From Geobacter sp. UBA5735 (GTDB lineage Bacteria; Desulfobacterota; Desulfuromonadia; Geobacterales; Geobacteraceae): DNA of 64,000 bases. Positions 8,120 through 17,980 of this stretch are shown in pieces. Position 1 is the first letter of the stretch; each line of letters starts with the position of its first letter. The position numbers and the translations under genes were made by a program. A model generated the notes under the pieces. It saw nothing but the letters and a program-made list of their open reading frames with translations. It ran no database searches and was not told where the DNA came from. The DNA is taken from the NCBI GenBank assembly GCA_002419385.1, contig DIFZ01000052.1:124001-188000 (forward strand). The letters run 5' to 3'.

Positions 8120-8163
8120 TCCACTGCTTCATCATGTGCGCCGAAAACATGAGGGATCAGATT

Positions 8164-9555
8164 GTGCCAAAGAAATTAGCCGCCGATACCGATGCCCGAA
8201 TTCTCGAAGAAATCGGTCATCATAGCGAGGGGATTGGAATCGACGCCCTCCATACCCGCCTGGCGGACGCCATCAGCCGGCGAACCTTGCAGCGGCGACT
8301 GGCCCAATTCGTAGCAGAAGGAAAACTGGTCACAATCGGAAAACGACGGGGAGTTCGCTACCTGATTGCGCCGATTACCGGCGAAGTCAGTGGAGCCTTA
8401 GCTGGCCTCACTGGTGAAATCACCGCTGAAACCTACGTCCCTCTTTCGCCTGAAGGACAGGAAATAAAAGACCAGGTCCGCCGGCCGCGCCAGATGCGCG
8501 TACCCGTGGGCTACAATCAGGCTTTCCTTGAAGCATACTATCCCAATGAGACCGCATACCTGCCGCCCGAACTGCGCGACCAGCTCCGCAAACTCGGCAC
8601 ACCACCGGACGGCGACCGGCCTGCCGGCACCTTCGCCCGTGACATCATGCACCGATTGCTGATAGATCTGTCGTGGGCGTCCTCGCGCCTCGAAGGCAAC
8701 ACCTACAGCAGACTCGATACCGAACGGCTTATCGAGTTCGGCCAGGTTGCCGAGGGAAAAGATGTGCTGGAAACCCAGATGATCCTCAATCACAAAGCCG
8801 CAATCGAGCTGCTGCTGAATGAGGCCGATCTCGTCGACTTTACCCCTTACACCATCCTGAGCCTGCACGCGCTCCTTTCCGACGGACTTCTTGAGGACAG
8901 CAGCACCTGCGGCCGGATCCGCAGTCGGCCGGTCGAGATCGGCGGCAGCGTCTACCGGCCAATCGCCATGCCTCAGCGGCTTGAAGAGCTCTTCGGAATC
9001 ATCATCGCCATGGCCCTGGAGATTCGCGACCCGTTCGAACAGGCCTTTTTCGTCATGGTTCACCTGCCCTACCTGCAACCTTTCGAGGATGTGAACAAGC
9101 GGGTTTCCCGACTTGCCGCCAACATCCCCCTGATCAGGCACAATCTCTGCCCCCTGTCGTTCATCGACGTGCCGGAGCGAGCTTACATTGACGCCATGCT
9201 GGGAGTATACGAACTGAACCGCATCGAACTGCTGCGAGATGTTTTCGTCTGGACCTATGAGCGCTCATGCCAGCAGTATCTTGCTGTGCGTCGTGAACTG
9301 GTGCCGCCGGACACCTTCCGCCTGCGTTACCGGCAGGCACTCAGCGAGACGGTGAAGACCATTGTGCTGCAATTACAGTCTTCAACCAGAGAAACGGTTG
9401 GGGCACAGATTCCTCCGTCGGTCGCGGAAGAAGATCACGACAAGTTCGTCAATCTCGTCCTTGATGAGTTCGAGAACCTGTACGAAGGGAATGCGATCCG
9501 GTTCGGCATCCGTCCCCTGGAGTTCGCTGCCTGGCGGGATAAGACAAAACAATAA
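8164..9555 (+). CDS. Fic-family protein with N-terminal HTH and degenerate catalytic motif
   Basis: A winged-HTH-like region occupies the first ~65 residues (ISRRTLQRRLAQFVAEGKL). A Fic domain follows, with an inhibitory helix SSRLEGN ([S/T]xxxE[G/N]) near residue 175 and the core YLQPFEDVNKRVSR near 305. In active AMP-transferases the core begins with His (HPFxxGNxR); here it is Gln, so classical AMPylation is doubtful. This subgroup may act as regulator or antitoxin. ATG 8134 is only about 7 nt after the expected transcription start and lacks a ribosome site, so GTG 8164 (AGGG upstream) is chosen; both are possible. It precedes hsdM by 45 bp and may control the restriction operon. Confidence 0.8.
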   Translation: MPKKLAADTDARILEEIGHHSEGIGIDALHTRLADAISRRTLQRRLAQFVAEGKLVTIGKRRGVRYLIAPITGEVSGALAGLTGEITAETYVPLSPEGQEIKDQVRRPRQMRVPVGYNQAFLEAYYPNETAYLPPELRDQLRKLGTPPDGDRPAGTFARDIMHRLLIDLSWASSRLEGNTYSRLDTERLIEFGQVAEGKDVLETQMILNHKAAIELLLNEADLVDFTPYTILSLHALLSDGLLEDSSTCGRIRSRPVEIGGSVYRPIAMPQRLEELFGIIIAMALEIRDPFEQAFFVMVHLPYLQPFEDVNKRVSRLAANIPLIRHNLCPLSFIDVPERAYIDAMLGVYELNRIELLRDVFVWTYERSCQQYLAVRRELVPPDTFRLRYRQALSETVKTIVLQLQSSTRETVGAQIPPSVAEEDHDKFVNLVLDEFENLYEGNAIRFGIRPLEFAAWRDKTKQ

Positions 9556-9600
9556 TAACAGCCCGAACAGATTCTGAAGACCTGGAGATAGACACACCTT

Positions 9601-11697
9601 ATGCACAACATCGAAGCCATTGAGCGACGCCTCTGGAACGCTGCCGACCAACTCCGCGGCAACAGTGAGTTTGCCAGCAATGAATATTTTCTCCCCATCA
9701 TGGGGCTGATCTTTCTGCGTCATGCCTATAGTCGCTATCTGAATGTGAAGGGTGAGATCGAAAAAACGCTCCCAACCCGTGGCGGCAAGACCAGGCCATT
9801 GACCAAAGAAGACTTCGGCCAGAAGACGGCTATCTACCTTCGTCCTGAAGCGCAGTTCGATTACCTGGTGGGGCTGTCTGATGACAAGGATCGTGCCAAA
9901 GCTATTATCGACGCCATGGATGCTATTGAGGAGGATTACGAAACCCTCAAAGGGGTCCTTCCCAAACAGGAATACCAGGTTCTGGACAACGTGCTGATCG
10001 GGCGTATCCTGCGGGTCTTTGATGACGCGTCACTGAAGAGCGCTTCCGGGGATGTCTTTGGCCGGATCTACGAATACTTCCTGACCCAGTTCGCTGATCA
10101 AGGCGCCCATGACAACGGTGAGTTCTTTACCCCGGTCTCCCTGGTGCAGATGATCGTCAACGTCATCGAGCCGGACCACGGCAAGGTCATCGACCCGGCC
10201 TGCGGCTCCGGCGGAATGTTCGTCCAGAGTGCCCACTTCATTGAAAACCAGCACGGCAACCCTACCGAGGCTGTCACCTTCTACGGTCAGGAGAAAAACC
10301 CTACCACCATCCGCCTGGCCAAGATGAACCTGGCAGTGCACGGCCTTGAGGGAGACATCCAGAAGGGGATCACCTACTACGATGATAACCATGAAATGCT
10401 CGGCAAGTCCGACTTCGTCATGGCCAATCCTCCGTTCAATGTGGACGAAGTGGACGCAGACAAGGTCAAAGGTGACCCTCGTCTTCCCTTCGGCCTGCCG
10501 GGGGTAAATCAGAAGGGGGCTGTTTCCAACGGCAACTACCTCTGGATTTCCTACTTCTACAGCTACCTGAACGATACCGGTCGGGCCGGATTCGTCATGT
10601 CCTCCCAGGCGTCCAGTGCCGGCCGGGACGAGCAGAAGGTGCGCCGCAAGCTGGTCGAAACCGGCCACGTGGACGCCATGATCGCCATCCGCTCCAATTT
10701 CTTCTACACCCGCACCGTTCCATGCGAGCTCTGGTTTTTCGACAAGGACAAACTGGAGGACAAGCGGGACAAGGTGCTGATGATAGACGCCCGCAACATC
10801 TACCGCAAGGTCACCCGCAAAATCTATGACTTCAGCCCGGAGCAGCTGAAGAACCTCACCAGCATCGTCTGGCTCTACCGGCGGGAGAAGGGACGGTTCC
10901 TGGAGCTGGTTCAGGAGTATCTTGACAAATCTCTCCTGGAGGCCAATGGCTGTTTTCTCCTGGAAGAACCAAAGCCGGTCGAACCTCTACCCGCCTTTGT
11001 GAGCGAAATGGAAAAGCTGTTGAGCAGTCTGCCGGCTGCACAAGCCAACAAGCCGGAGCAGGCGGAGCTCCTGGAGGAGTTGCACCGGGAAGTACAAGGG
11101 TTTCGCGACACAATGGGACTGTTCGAGATCCGCAAGGACAATGCCTGGAGGTCGTGGAACAAGTACGAGCACTCCGACATTGCGTCATTGAAGGATTTCG
11201 CGGATACCCGGCTTGCGCCCCTTGCCGAAACGAGCCGTGATCTGATAAAGGATGCCGACCTGCTGTACAAACTCGCCTCACGAATCATCGAGGCCTGCGA
11301 ACAGGACGATGAAATCAAAGAGAGTGAGCAGTGGAAGCCTCGCGATATTGCCCGGGCACGAAAGGATGCCGACAGCGCGCGCAAGATAGCGGTCGAGCAA
11401 CTCCGGCAGGTGCGTTACTTTTATAAGCAGGCCCATTGGCTGCAGGAGCGCTTTCCCGATGCGGAATTGCGGGACGTACTGGGCCTGGTTAAGCTGGTTG
11501 ACCGTGAGGAGCTCGAAAAGAACGACTGGAGCCTGACGCCGGGCCGCTATGTAGGTGTCGCGCCCGAAGAGGTAGATGAGGATTTTGACTTTGAAGAGGC
11601 TCTACGGGAGATTCACGTTGAGCTGTCGGACCTGAATACTGAGGCGACTGAATTGGCAGCGACTATTGCCAGAAACTTTGAGGAGTTGGGGGTATGA
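9601..11697 (+). CDS. hsdM: Type I restriction-modification methyltransferase subunit HsdM
   Basis: This 698-residue N6-adenine methyltransferase has the N-terminal HsdM helical domain, the SAM-binding motif DPACGSGGMF (near residue 200) and the catalytic NPPF (near 276). The C-terminal third is long and helical, more extended than the ~500-residue E. coli type. With HsdS it methylates the recognition site, and with HsdR it forms the restriction complex. The hsdS start overlaps its stop by 4 bp (ATGA). Confidence 0.95.
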   Translation: MHNIEAIERRLWNAADQLRGNSEFASNEYFLPIMGLIFLRHAYSRYLNVKGEIEKTLPTRGGKTRPLTKEDFGQKTAIYLRPEAQFDYLVGLSDDKDRAKAIIDAMDAIEEDYETLKGVLPKQEYQVLDNVLIGRILRVFDDASLKSASGDVFGRIYEYFLTQFADQGAHDNGEFFTPVSLVQMIVNVIEPDHGKVIDPACGSGGMFVQSAHFIENQHGNPTEAVTFYGQEKNPTTIRLAKMNLAVHGLEGDIQKGITYYDDNHEMLGKSDFVMANPPFNVDEVDADKVKGDPRLPFGLPGVNQKGAVSNGNYLWISYFYSYLNDTGRAGFVMSSQASSAGRDEQKVRRKLVETGHVDAMIAIRSNFFYTRTVPCELWFFDKDKLEDKRDKVLMIDARNIYRKVTRKIYDFSPEQLKNLTSIVWLYRREKGRFLELVQEYLDKSLLEANGCFLLEEPKPVEPLPAFVSEMEKLLSSLPAAQANKPEQAELLEELHREVQGFRDTMGLFEIRKDNAWRSWNKYEHSDIASLKDFADTRLAPLAETSRDLIKDADLLYKLASRIIEACEQDDEIKESEQWKPRDIARARKDADSARKIAVEQLRQVRYFYKQAHWLQERFPDAELRDVLGLVKLVDREELEKNDWSLTPGRYVGVAPEEVDEDFDFEEALREIHVELSDLNTEATELAATIARNFEELGV

Positions 11698-12836
11698 GTT
11701 GGCAGGAGATTGCTCTCGGGTCGGCAATCCATGTTAAACATGGCTATGCCTTTAAAAGTGAGTTTTTTGCCGATAGCGGCCAGTATATTGTTCTCACTCC
11801 CGGTAATTTCAATGAACAGGGCGGATTCCGTAGTCGGCCCGAAAAGGATCGTTCCTACTCAGGGAATATCCCTGAAGCATTCATTTTGAATGAGGGAGAT
11901 CTGATCGTTGCGATGACAGAACAGGGTCCTGGGCTTTTGGGTAGTTCTGCACTGATTCCAGAGGGGAATCGCTATCTGCACAATCAGCGGATTGGCTTAA
12001 TCGATCAAATTGACTCATCAATATTGGAAAAGCGATATTTATATTTTCTCTTCAATACCCATTCGGTCCGTGGTCAGATTAGAGGCAGCGCTTCGGGAAC
12101 CAAGGTACGGCACACTGCCCCAGAGCGAGTCTATCGAGTTCTTGTACGTGTGCCTGATGTAAGGACACAGGGCAAAATTGCTGATATCCTCTCCGCCTAT
12201 AATAACCTGATCGAAAACAACCGTCGCCGGATTGCGCTGCTGGAGGAATCTGCGCGGCTCTTGTACAGGGAATGGTTTGTCTATTTGCGCTTCCCCGGAC
12301 ATGAGCATGTGAAGGCGGTTGATGGTATCCCTGAAGGTTGGGAGAGGAAAGTCCTCGGGAGTAAGATAGTTCTCAAATACGGAAAAGCATTAAAAGCAGA
12401 AAATCGGATTGAAGGAAACGTTCCGGTGTACGGTTCCAGCGGCGTCATCGGAACTCACGAGAAGGCTTTGATCAAGGGGCCTGGGATTATTGTCGGACGT
12501 AAAGGAAACGTTGGCAGTGTGTTCTGGTCCGACGGTGATTTCTACCCTATAGATACTGTTTATTTCATCGATTCGGAATTGAGCACCTTTCATCTTTATC
12601 ACGCCCTGCTGAATATGCAGTTTGTAAGTAACGACGCTGCGGTTCCAGGCTTGAACCGGGATTTTGCATATAGCCGCCCATATCTTGAGCCCGCACATAG
12701 GATCGCAGCGCTTTTCGAGGAAACCGTCACGCCGATATACGAGCAGCTTTTTAAGCTGAAAGCATACAACGATAAGCTCAAGCAAGCCCGTGACCTGCTG
12801 CTGCCACGGCTGATGAGCGGGGAGATAGCAGTATAA
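11694..12836 (+). CDS. hsdS: Type I restriction specificity subunit HsdS
   Basis: The 380-residue protein has two target-recognition half-domains separated by a conserved spacer helix. The first half has the Ser-Gly-Thr-Lys motif GSASGTKVRHTAP followed by the helix QGKIADILSAYNNLIENNRR. The second begins IPEGWERKVLGSKI and ends with DKLKQARDLLLPRLMSGEI, the usual HsdS finish. It reads the bipartite DNA target of the complex. It is translationally coupled to hsdM; the next gene, RecQ-like, begins 27 bp later. Confidence 0.9.
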   Translation: MSWQEIALGSAIHVKHGYAFKSEFFADSGQYIVLTPGNFNEQGGFRSRPEKDRSYSGNIPEAFILNEGDLIVAMTEQGPGLLGSSALIPEGNRYLHNQRIGLIDQIDSSILEKRYLYFLFNTHSVRGQIRGSASGTKVRHTAPERVYRVLVRVPDVRTQGKIADILSAYNNLIENNRRRIALLEESARLLYREWFVYLRFPGHEHVKAVDGIPEGWERKVLGSKIVLKYGKALKAENRIEGNVPVYGSSGVIGTHEKALIKGPGIIVGRKGNVGSVFWSDGDFYPIDTVYFIDSELSTFHLYHALLNMQFVSNDAAVPGLNRDFAYSRPYLEPAHRIAALFEETVTPIYEQLFKLKAYNDKLKQARDLLLPRLMSGEIAV

Positions 12837-12862
12837 GACGCTGAATCTTAACGGAGAACAAC

Positions 12863-14971
12863 ATGCCTGCCCCAACTGACCAAAATAATGCTCTTGAATT
12901 ACTCCGCCGTGCCTTGTCCAATCCCGCCGCCGAGTTTCGCGACGGCCAGTGGGAAGCCATAGATGCCATTGTAAACCAGCGCCGGAAGATGCTGGTAGTG
13001 CAGCGAACCGGCTGGGGAAAAAGCTCGGTTTACTTTATCGCTACCCGCATTTTACGTGACAGGGGACATGGCCCGACACTGATCGTTTCCCCGCTTCTGG
13101 CGCTAATGCGCAACCAGATTGAAGCGGCTGAACGTCTTGGAATCCGCCCGGTAACGATAAATTCAACCAATCGTGATGATTGGCCACCGTTGATAGAAAA
13201 GATTCTGAACAATGAAGCTGATGCGGTGCTGATTTCCCCAGAACGTCTCGCTAATGATGATTTTGTCAGGACTGTATTGCTGCCTGTCGCCAACCAGATC
13301 GGTCTTCTGGTCGTGGATGAGGCACATTGTATCTCCGACTGGGGTCATGATTTCCGGCCTGATTACCGCCGGCTCGTGAGTGTGCTGCAGCATATGCCGC
13401 CGAATATCTCGGTGTTGGGTACTACTGCGACTGCCAATAATCGGGTGCTGGACGACATCACGAGTCAGCTGGGGAATATTGATGTGCAACGTGGACCTCT
13501 TCTTCGAGAGACCCTTGCCCTCCAGGCTGTTCAGCTTCCCGACCAGTCCGGGCGGCTTGCATGGCTGGCTGAATACCTGCCGCAGCTTCCCGGCACCGGC
13601 ATTGTGTACACTCTCACCAAGCGTGATGCCGATCAGGTTGCAGAATGGCTGACTCAGAACGGTATCGCGGCCTTGGCCTATTACAGCGGGGTCGAAGCTG
13701 ACGGATTCGAGAGTTCCGACGCTTATCGACAGAATCTTGAATCTGCACTACTCAACAATGACATCAAGGCGCTTGTGGCTACGACTGCCTTGGGGATGGG
13801 CTATGACAAGCCGGATATGGGGTTTGTTGTCCACTACCAAGCGCCGGGGTCCATCGTTGCCTATTATCAGCAGGTCGGCAGGGCCGGTCGCGCCATCGAT
13901 TATGCGGTAGGTGTGTTACTTGCCGGGCGAGAGGATGAAGAAATTCAGAATTACTTCCGCGCCAGTGCATTTCCTGACGAACGCCACGTGAACGCCATTC
14001 TGGAGGCGCTCGCCGAAAGTGACGGATTGACGGACCGACAGCTTGAAGCTGATGTGAATCTTCGCAAGGGGCAGATAGACAAGGTGCTCAAGTTTCTGTC
14101 GGTCGAGAATCCCTCGCCACTTATCAAGGATGGTTCACGCTGGCGGCGAACTCCCGTTGCCTATCGGCTTGATCATCAGCACATACAACGGCTAACGCAA
14201 CAGAGAGCTGGCGAATGGCAGGAGGTTCAGGAGTACATTAACAGCCAGGATTGTCTGATGCTTTTCCTTGCCCAATCGTTGGACGACGAGCAGGCGCAAC
14301 CCTGTGGCAGATGCGCACGCTGTCTCGGACATCCGGTAATTCCGGAAGAGTTTTCACACCAGCTGGCTATCGAAGCGGCACTCTACCTGAAACATGCCGA
14401 ACTGCCTCTGGAATGCAAAAAGCAGGTGGCAGGCGGTGCATTTCAGCAGTACGGATTTAGCGGCAATCTCCCGGCTAACCTCCGTGCCGAGACCGGACGG
14501 ATTCTCTCCCGCTGGGGTGACGCCGGTTGGGGGCGCGTAGTCGCTGAAGACAAGCACAACAACCACTTCCGAGACGAACTGGTCGAGGCAGTGGTGGAGA
14601 TGATTCGGGAGCGGTGGCGGCCGTCACCGGCGCCGACATGGGTTGCCTGTGTGCCGTCTCGTAATCATCCAAACCTGGTGCCCGATTTCGCCCGCCGCCT
14701 GGCGGCAAGGCTTCATCTGCCCTTTCACGAGGCGGTTACCAAGGTGCGTGACAACCAGCAACAGAAGCTTCAGCAGAATCGTTACCATCAGTGCCGCAAT
14801 CTGGACGGCGTATTCGACGTTGCTGCAGACATCCCCAATGGACCGGTGCTGCTGGTGGACGACATGGTGGATTCGGCATGGACTATGACAGTAGTGGCTG
14901 CGCTATTGCTCCGGTCAGGCAGCGGGCCTGTCTGGCCGGTGGCGCTGGCGAGTACGAGTAGCGGGGATTGA
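12863..14971 (+). CDS. RecQ-family helicase fused to a C-terminal phosphoribosyltransferase domain
   Basis: Residues 1-~345 form a RecQ-type SF2 helicase. It has a Walker A variant QRTGWGKSS (K53), DEAH at 152-155 followed by the RecQ aromatic loop SDWGHDFRPDYRRL, and motif VI QQVGRAGR. A Zn-binding cluster follows (CLMLFL...CGRCARC, about 465-490). The last ~120 residues are unlike RecQ and carry VLLVDDMVDSAWTMT (662-676), the PRPP-binding loop of phosphoribosyltransferases, as in ComFC. The next gene, a DprA-like protein, starts 1 bp after the stop. The PRTase + DprA pairing matches the known ShosTA defence/toxin-antitoxin pair, here with a helicase attached. Its place between hsdS and hsdR argues for a role coupled to restriction. 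Confidence 0.85.
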   Translation: MPAPTDQNNALELLRRALSNPAAEFRDGQWEAIDAIVNQRRKMLVVQRTGWGKSSVYFIATRILRDRGHGPTLIVSPLLALMRNQIEAAERLGIRPVTINSTNRDDWPPLIEKILNNEADAVLISPERLANDDFVRTVLLPVANQIGLLVVDEAHCISDWGHDFRPDYRRLVSVLQHMPPNISVLGTTATANNRVLDDITSQLGNIDVQRGPLLRETLALQAVQLPDQSGRLAWLAEYLPQLPGTGIVYTLTKRDADQVAEWLTQNGIAALAYYSGVEADGFESSDAYRQNLESALLNNDIKALVATTALGMGYDKPDMGFVVHYQAPGSIVAYYQQVGRAGRAIDYAVGVLLAGREDEEIQNYFRASAFPDERHVNAILEALAESDGLTDRQLEADVNLRKGQIDKVLKFLSVENPSPLIKDGSRWRRTPVAYRLDHQHIQRLTQQRAGEWQEVQEYINSQDCLMLFLAQSLDDEQAQPCGRCARCLGHPVIPEEFSHQLAIEAALYLKHAELPLECKKQVAGGAFQQYGFSGNLPANLRAETGRILSRWGDAGWGRVVAEDKHNNHFRDELVEAVVEMIRERWRPSPAPTWVACVPSRNHPNLVPDFARRLAARLHLPFHEAVTKVRDNQQQKLQQNRYHQCRNLDGVFDVAADIPNGPVLLVDDMVDSAWTMTVVAALLLRSGSGPVWPVALASTSSGD

Positions 14972-14972
14972 G

Positions 14973-16313
14973 ATGAACATAAGCGGACAAACACAGGCAG
15001 TGCTGTTGCTGACGGTCTATTTTTCCAAACCTGTCAAGGGTGATCCTCGTCCCCTGTCACCTACCGAGTGGGGGCGGTTCGCCTTGTGGCTCAAAGAGCG
15101 TGATACACTGCCTGAAGCTTTATTGGGCAATGATCCCGGCTTGCTTCTGTCCGGTTGGAGCGATAAGACGATAACGCTGGACCGTATCCGTTATCTGCTG
15201 GGGCGCGGCAGCGCACTTGCACTGGCACTGGAAAAATGGCAGCGTGCCGGGCTGTGGGTGTTGACACGTTCTGACGCGGATTATCCCGGTCGCCTGAAAA
15301 AGCTTCTCAAGACCGATTCGCCACCGGTGCTGTTCGGCTGCGGCAACCGCAATCTTCTCAACAAGGGGGGAATCGCGGTCGTCGGCTCCCGTAATGCAAC
15401 TGAAGCTGATCTGCGGTTTGCCACTAGCATTGGTAAGGATGCCGCGGCGCAAGGCTATTCGATTGTGTCAGGCGGTGCCCGCGGTATCGACGAAGCGGCA
15501 ATGCAAGGTGCGCTGGCTCAGGAAGGGACGGGAATCGGCGTGCTGGCCGACAGCCTGCTCCGCGCCGCAACCTCGGCTAAGTACCGCAAGGCCCTGATGG
15601 TCAACAACCTAGTGCTGATTTCACCGTTCAATCCCGAAGCCGGTTTTGATGTCGGCAATGCTATGTCACGCAACAAGTACATTTACTGTCTTGCTGATGC
15701 AGCGGTTGTGGTAACTTCCACCAGGAATAAAGGTGGCACATGGAATGGGGCAATCGAGGATCTGAAACAGAGATGGGTCCCACTCTGGGTCAAACAGTCC
15801 TCGGATCCTTCCTCTGGTAATGCCGAGCTTGTGCGACAAGGGGGGCGCTGGTTGCCCGGAGAGCCGTTTGAGCTGGCGATACTGGTTAATTCTGGAGACC
15901 ATACTACCGATCCTCAGGCGGGGCATGATAAGTCAAAGGCTGGACCTGCCGAACCTGCCCAGATGTCCTTGTTGGAAAACAAAGAGTATCCGCAGGTGGT
16001 GAGTGAACCATGCCTAACTGATGCTTTCGGCAAGGAACCTGATGTCCGTACACAGATATCAGGCGTTGTAACAGCGCCGGAAACCGGCAGCTTCTACAAC
16101 CTGTTCCTTCGCCGGTTCCAGGAGTTAACAACAATGGCCCCAATGAATGCTGATGAACTGCTGGTTCACCTCGATATATGTAAAACGCAGTTGAATGATT
16201 GGCTTAAACAGGCCCTTGATGATGGCTACGCCAGGAAACTCAGCAAGCCGATCCGCTACCAATGGCAACTGCAACATCCCTTGCAGCCTTCAATGTTTGA
16301 TGATCAGAAGTAG
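14973..16313 (+). CDS. DprA/Smf-like Rossmann-fold protein
   Basis: This 446-residue protein has the DprA/Smf core: VVGSRNATEADLRFA, SGGARGIDEAAM, LISPFNPEAGF, then MSRNKYIYCLADAAVVV and KGGTWNGA. After a Pro-rich linker the last ~70 residues form a winged-helix region (MNADELLVHLDICKTQLNDW), as in DprA domain 3. Chromosomal DprA loads RecA on incoming single-stranded DNA. In defence pairs the DprA homologue (ShosA) restrains a phosphoribosyltransferase toxin. The 1-bp gap to the RecQ-PRTase gene supports a functional pair. DprA for natural competence is the alternative, but the defence setting makes that less likely. Confidence 0.85.
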   Translation: MNISGQTQAVLLLTVYFSKPVKGDPRPLSPTEWGRFALWLKERDTLPEALLGNDPGLLLSGWSDKTITLDRIRYLLGRGSALALALEKWQRAGLWVLTRSDADYPGRLKKLLKTDSPPVLFGCGNRNLLNKGGIAVVGSRNATEADLRFATSIGKDAAAQGYSIVSGGARGIDEAAMQGALAQEGTGIGVLADSLLRAATSAKYRKALMVNNLVLISPFNPEAGFDVGNAMSRNKYIYCLADAAVVVTSTRNKGGTWNGAIEDLKQRWVPLWVKQSSDPSSGNAELVRQGGRWLPGEPFELAILVNSGDHTTDPQAGHDKSKAGPAEPAQMSLLENKEYPQVVSEPCLTDAFGKEPDVRTQISGVVTAPETGSFYNLFLRRFQELTTMAPMNADELLVHLDICKTQLNDWLKQALDDGYARKLSKPIRYQWQLQHPLQPSMFDDQK

Positions 16314-16327
16314 CAGAGGATTACTGC

Positions 16328-17965
16328 ATGAGCCTTGAAGGACAGATAAGCGACAAGAAATCTCTCCGGTCAGTCACCGGTAAGACCGCCGACTTTTCCG
16401 AAATCGCCAAGGACTGCGTCGCTTTCGCAAACGCCCAGGGCGGTCGGCTGCTGATCGGCATCGAGGACAAGGAAACGCTCCCTCCGCTCGACCAGCGGAT
16501 CAAACCGGAGCTACTTGATACCATCCGCAAGCGGATTGCCGAACTTACCGTCAATGTGGTTGTCCTGCCACGCATCGGTCAGGCCGTGAATGGAGGCGAG
16601 TACATCGATCTGGACATACATCGCAGCCAGGGAGTGGCCTCAACTTCCGACGGCCGTTACTACATTCGCATAGCGGATACCAGCCAGCCGGTGCTGGGTG
16701 ATGATGTCATGCGCCTTGCCGGTGAACGGGCATCATATCCATGGGAAACACTCACGACGCTTCAGGTACCCCGTACCCAGTTCGATGAGAAGAAATTCCG
16801 GGCGTTCTGCGAAACCATCCGGGCCTCGGACCGAGTGAAAGAGTTCGTCAAAGCTAAGACCGACGATGAACTGATGGATCATTATCTGTTTGCCAGCAGC
16901 GAGTGGCTGACCAATCTCGGGATTCTCTGCATCGGTCGACGTGAAGACCGGGCCCGCCTCGGGACGGCGCCGGTTCTGCAGTTCATCAAATATGACGAGA
17001 CCGGCGGGAAGGTCAACAAGCTGGTGTGGGATGATTACACCCTGAACCCGATGGAGTTGATCGAGGCCGTCTGGCGCGAGGTGCCCGATTGGCGGGAAAG
17101 TTACGAAATCCGTGATGGCTTGTATCCTCATACCGTACCGCACTACGACGAGGTGGTGGTCCGTGAACTACTCACCAATGCACTTGTGCATCGGCCCTAT
17201 ACCCAGCGTGGCGATATTTTCATCAATCTCTTTTCGGACCGGTTACAAATAGTCAACCCAGGACTCCTGCCGTTGGGTGTGACGCCGCAGAACATCCTCC
17301 ATGTTACGGTACGCCGCAACGAAGGGTTGGCGAGGGTTTTCCACGACTTGAAGTTGATGGAACGCGAAGGTAGTGGCTACGACAAGATCTATGAGGTTCT
17401 CCTGTCGCAGGGCAAGCTGCCGCCGGAACCGGTAGAAGGCCCCGATCGCGTCGAGGTGACCGTCAGAAAACGCATCCTAAATCCGCTTATCATTGATTTT
17501 ATTGACAAGGCAGACCAAACGTTCCATCTCCGTCAGAAGGAGAAGATAAGTCTAGGCCTGATTGCTCAGCACGAGTCGCTGACAGCTTTACAAATTGTTC
17601 AGCTCCTCGAACTGAAGGATGCTACTGAACTGCATTCCTGGCTCAATCGCCTTATCAGCTGGGAGATTGTCAGAACAAAAGGTAAAACGAAAGGAATGAT
17701 GTATTTCATTGACCCCGAATTGCTCCGCAAACTTGATTTTAAGGGGAAGACTACTCTCAAAGGGATCGAAAAACATCGGCTGCGCGAACTGTTGATTCGC
17801 GACCTGGAAATCTACCGAGAAGCCAGCATTGGAGAGATTCATAAAAGGATCGGCCCTGAAATCCCTCGTAGGTTGCTACAGGAGGAGTTGAAGCGGTTGG
17901 TGCAGTGTGGTCAGATTGAAAAGCGGGGCATCCGCAAACACACCCGATACTTATACGCAAAATAG
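16328..17965 (+). CDS. AlbA_2/Schlafen-like DNA-binding protein with GHKL ATPase-like domain
   Basis: The N-terminal ~130 residues match the AlbA_2 (Schlafen) domain: ADFSEIAKDCVAFANAQGGRLLIGIED, a Gly-rich strand and YYIRIADTSQPV. The central part carries the HATPase-type segment VVRELLTNALVHRPYTQRGD...IVNPGLLPLGVTP and REGSGYDKIYE, as in the ATP-dependent helicase RecG-like / putative transcriptional regulator group. The C-terminal ~150 residues look like two winged helices. Such genes are often found inside type I restriction operons, as here, between hsdS and hsdR; the exact role is unknown. Confidence 0.8.
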   Translation: MSLEGQISDKKSLRSVTGKTADFSEIAKDCVAFANAQGGRLLIGIEDKETLPPLDQRIKPELLDTIRKRIAELTVNVVVLPRIGQAVNGGEYIDLDIHRSQGVASTSDGRYYIRIADTSQPVLGDDVMRLAGERASYPWETLTTLQVPRTQFDEKKFRAFCETIRASDRVKEFVKAKTDDELMDHYLFASSEWLTNLGILCIGRREDRARLGTAPVLQFIKYDETGGKVNKLVWDDYTLNPMELIEAVWREVPDWRESYEIRDGLYPHTVPHYDEVVVRELLTNALVHRPYTQRGDIFINLFSDRLQIVNPGLLPLGVTPQNILHVTVRRNEGLARVFHDLKLMEREGSGYDKIYEVLLSQGKLPPEPVEGPDRVEVTVRKRILNPLIIDFIDKADQTFHLRQKEKISLGLIAQHESLTALQIVQLLELKDATELHSWLNRLISWEIVRTKGKTKGMMYFIDPELLRKLDFKGKTTLKGIEKHRLRELLIRDLEIYREASIGEIHKRIGPEIPRRLLQEELKRLVQCGQIEKRGIRKHTRYLYAK

Positions 17966-17980
17966 GTCGAAATAACTGGG

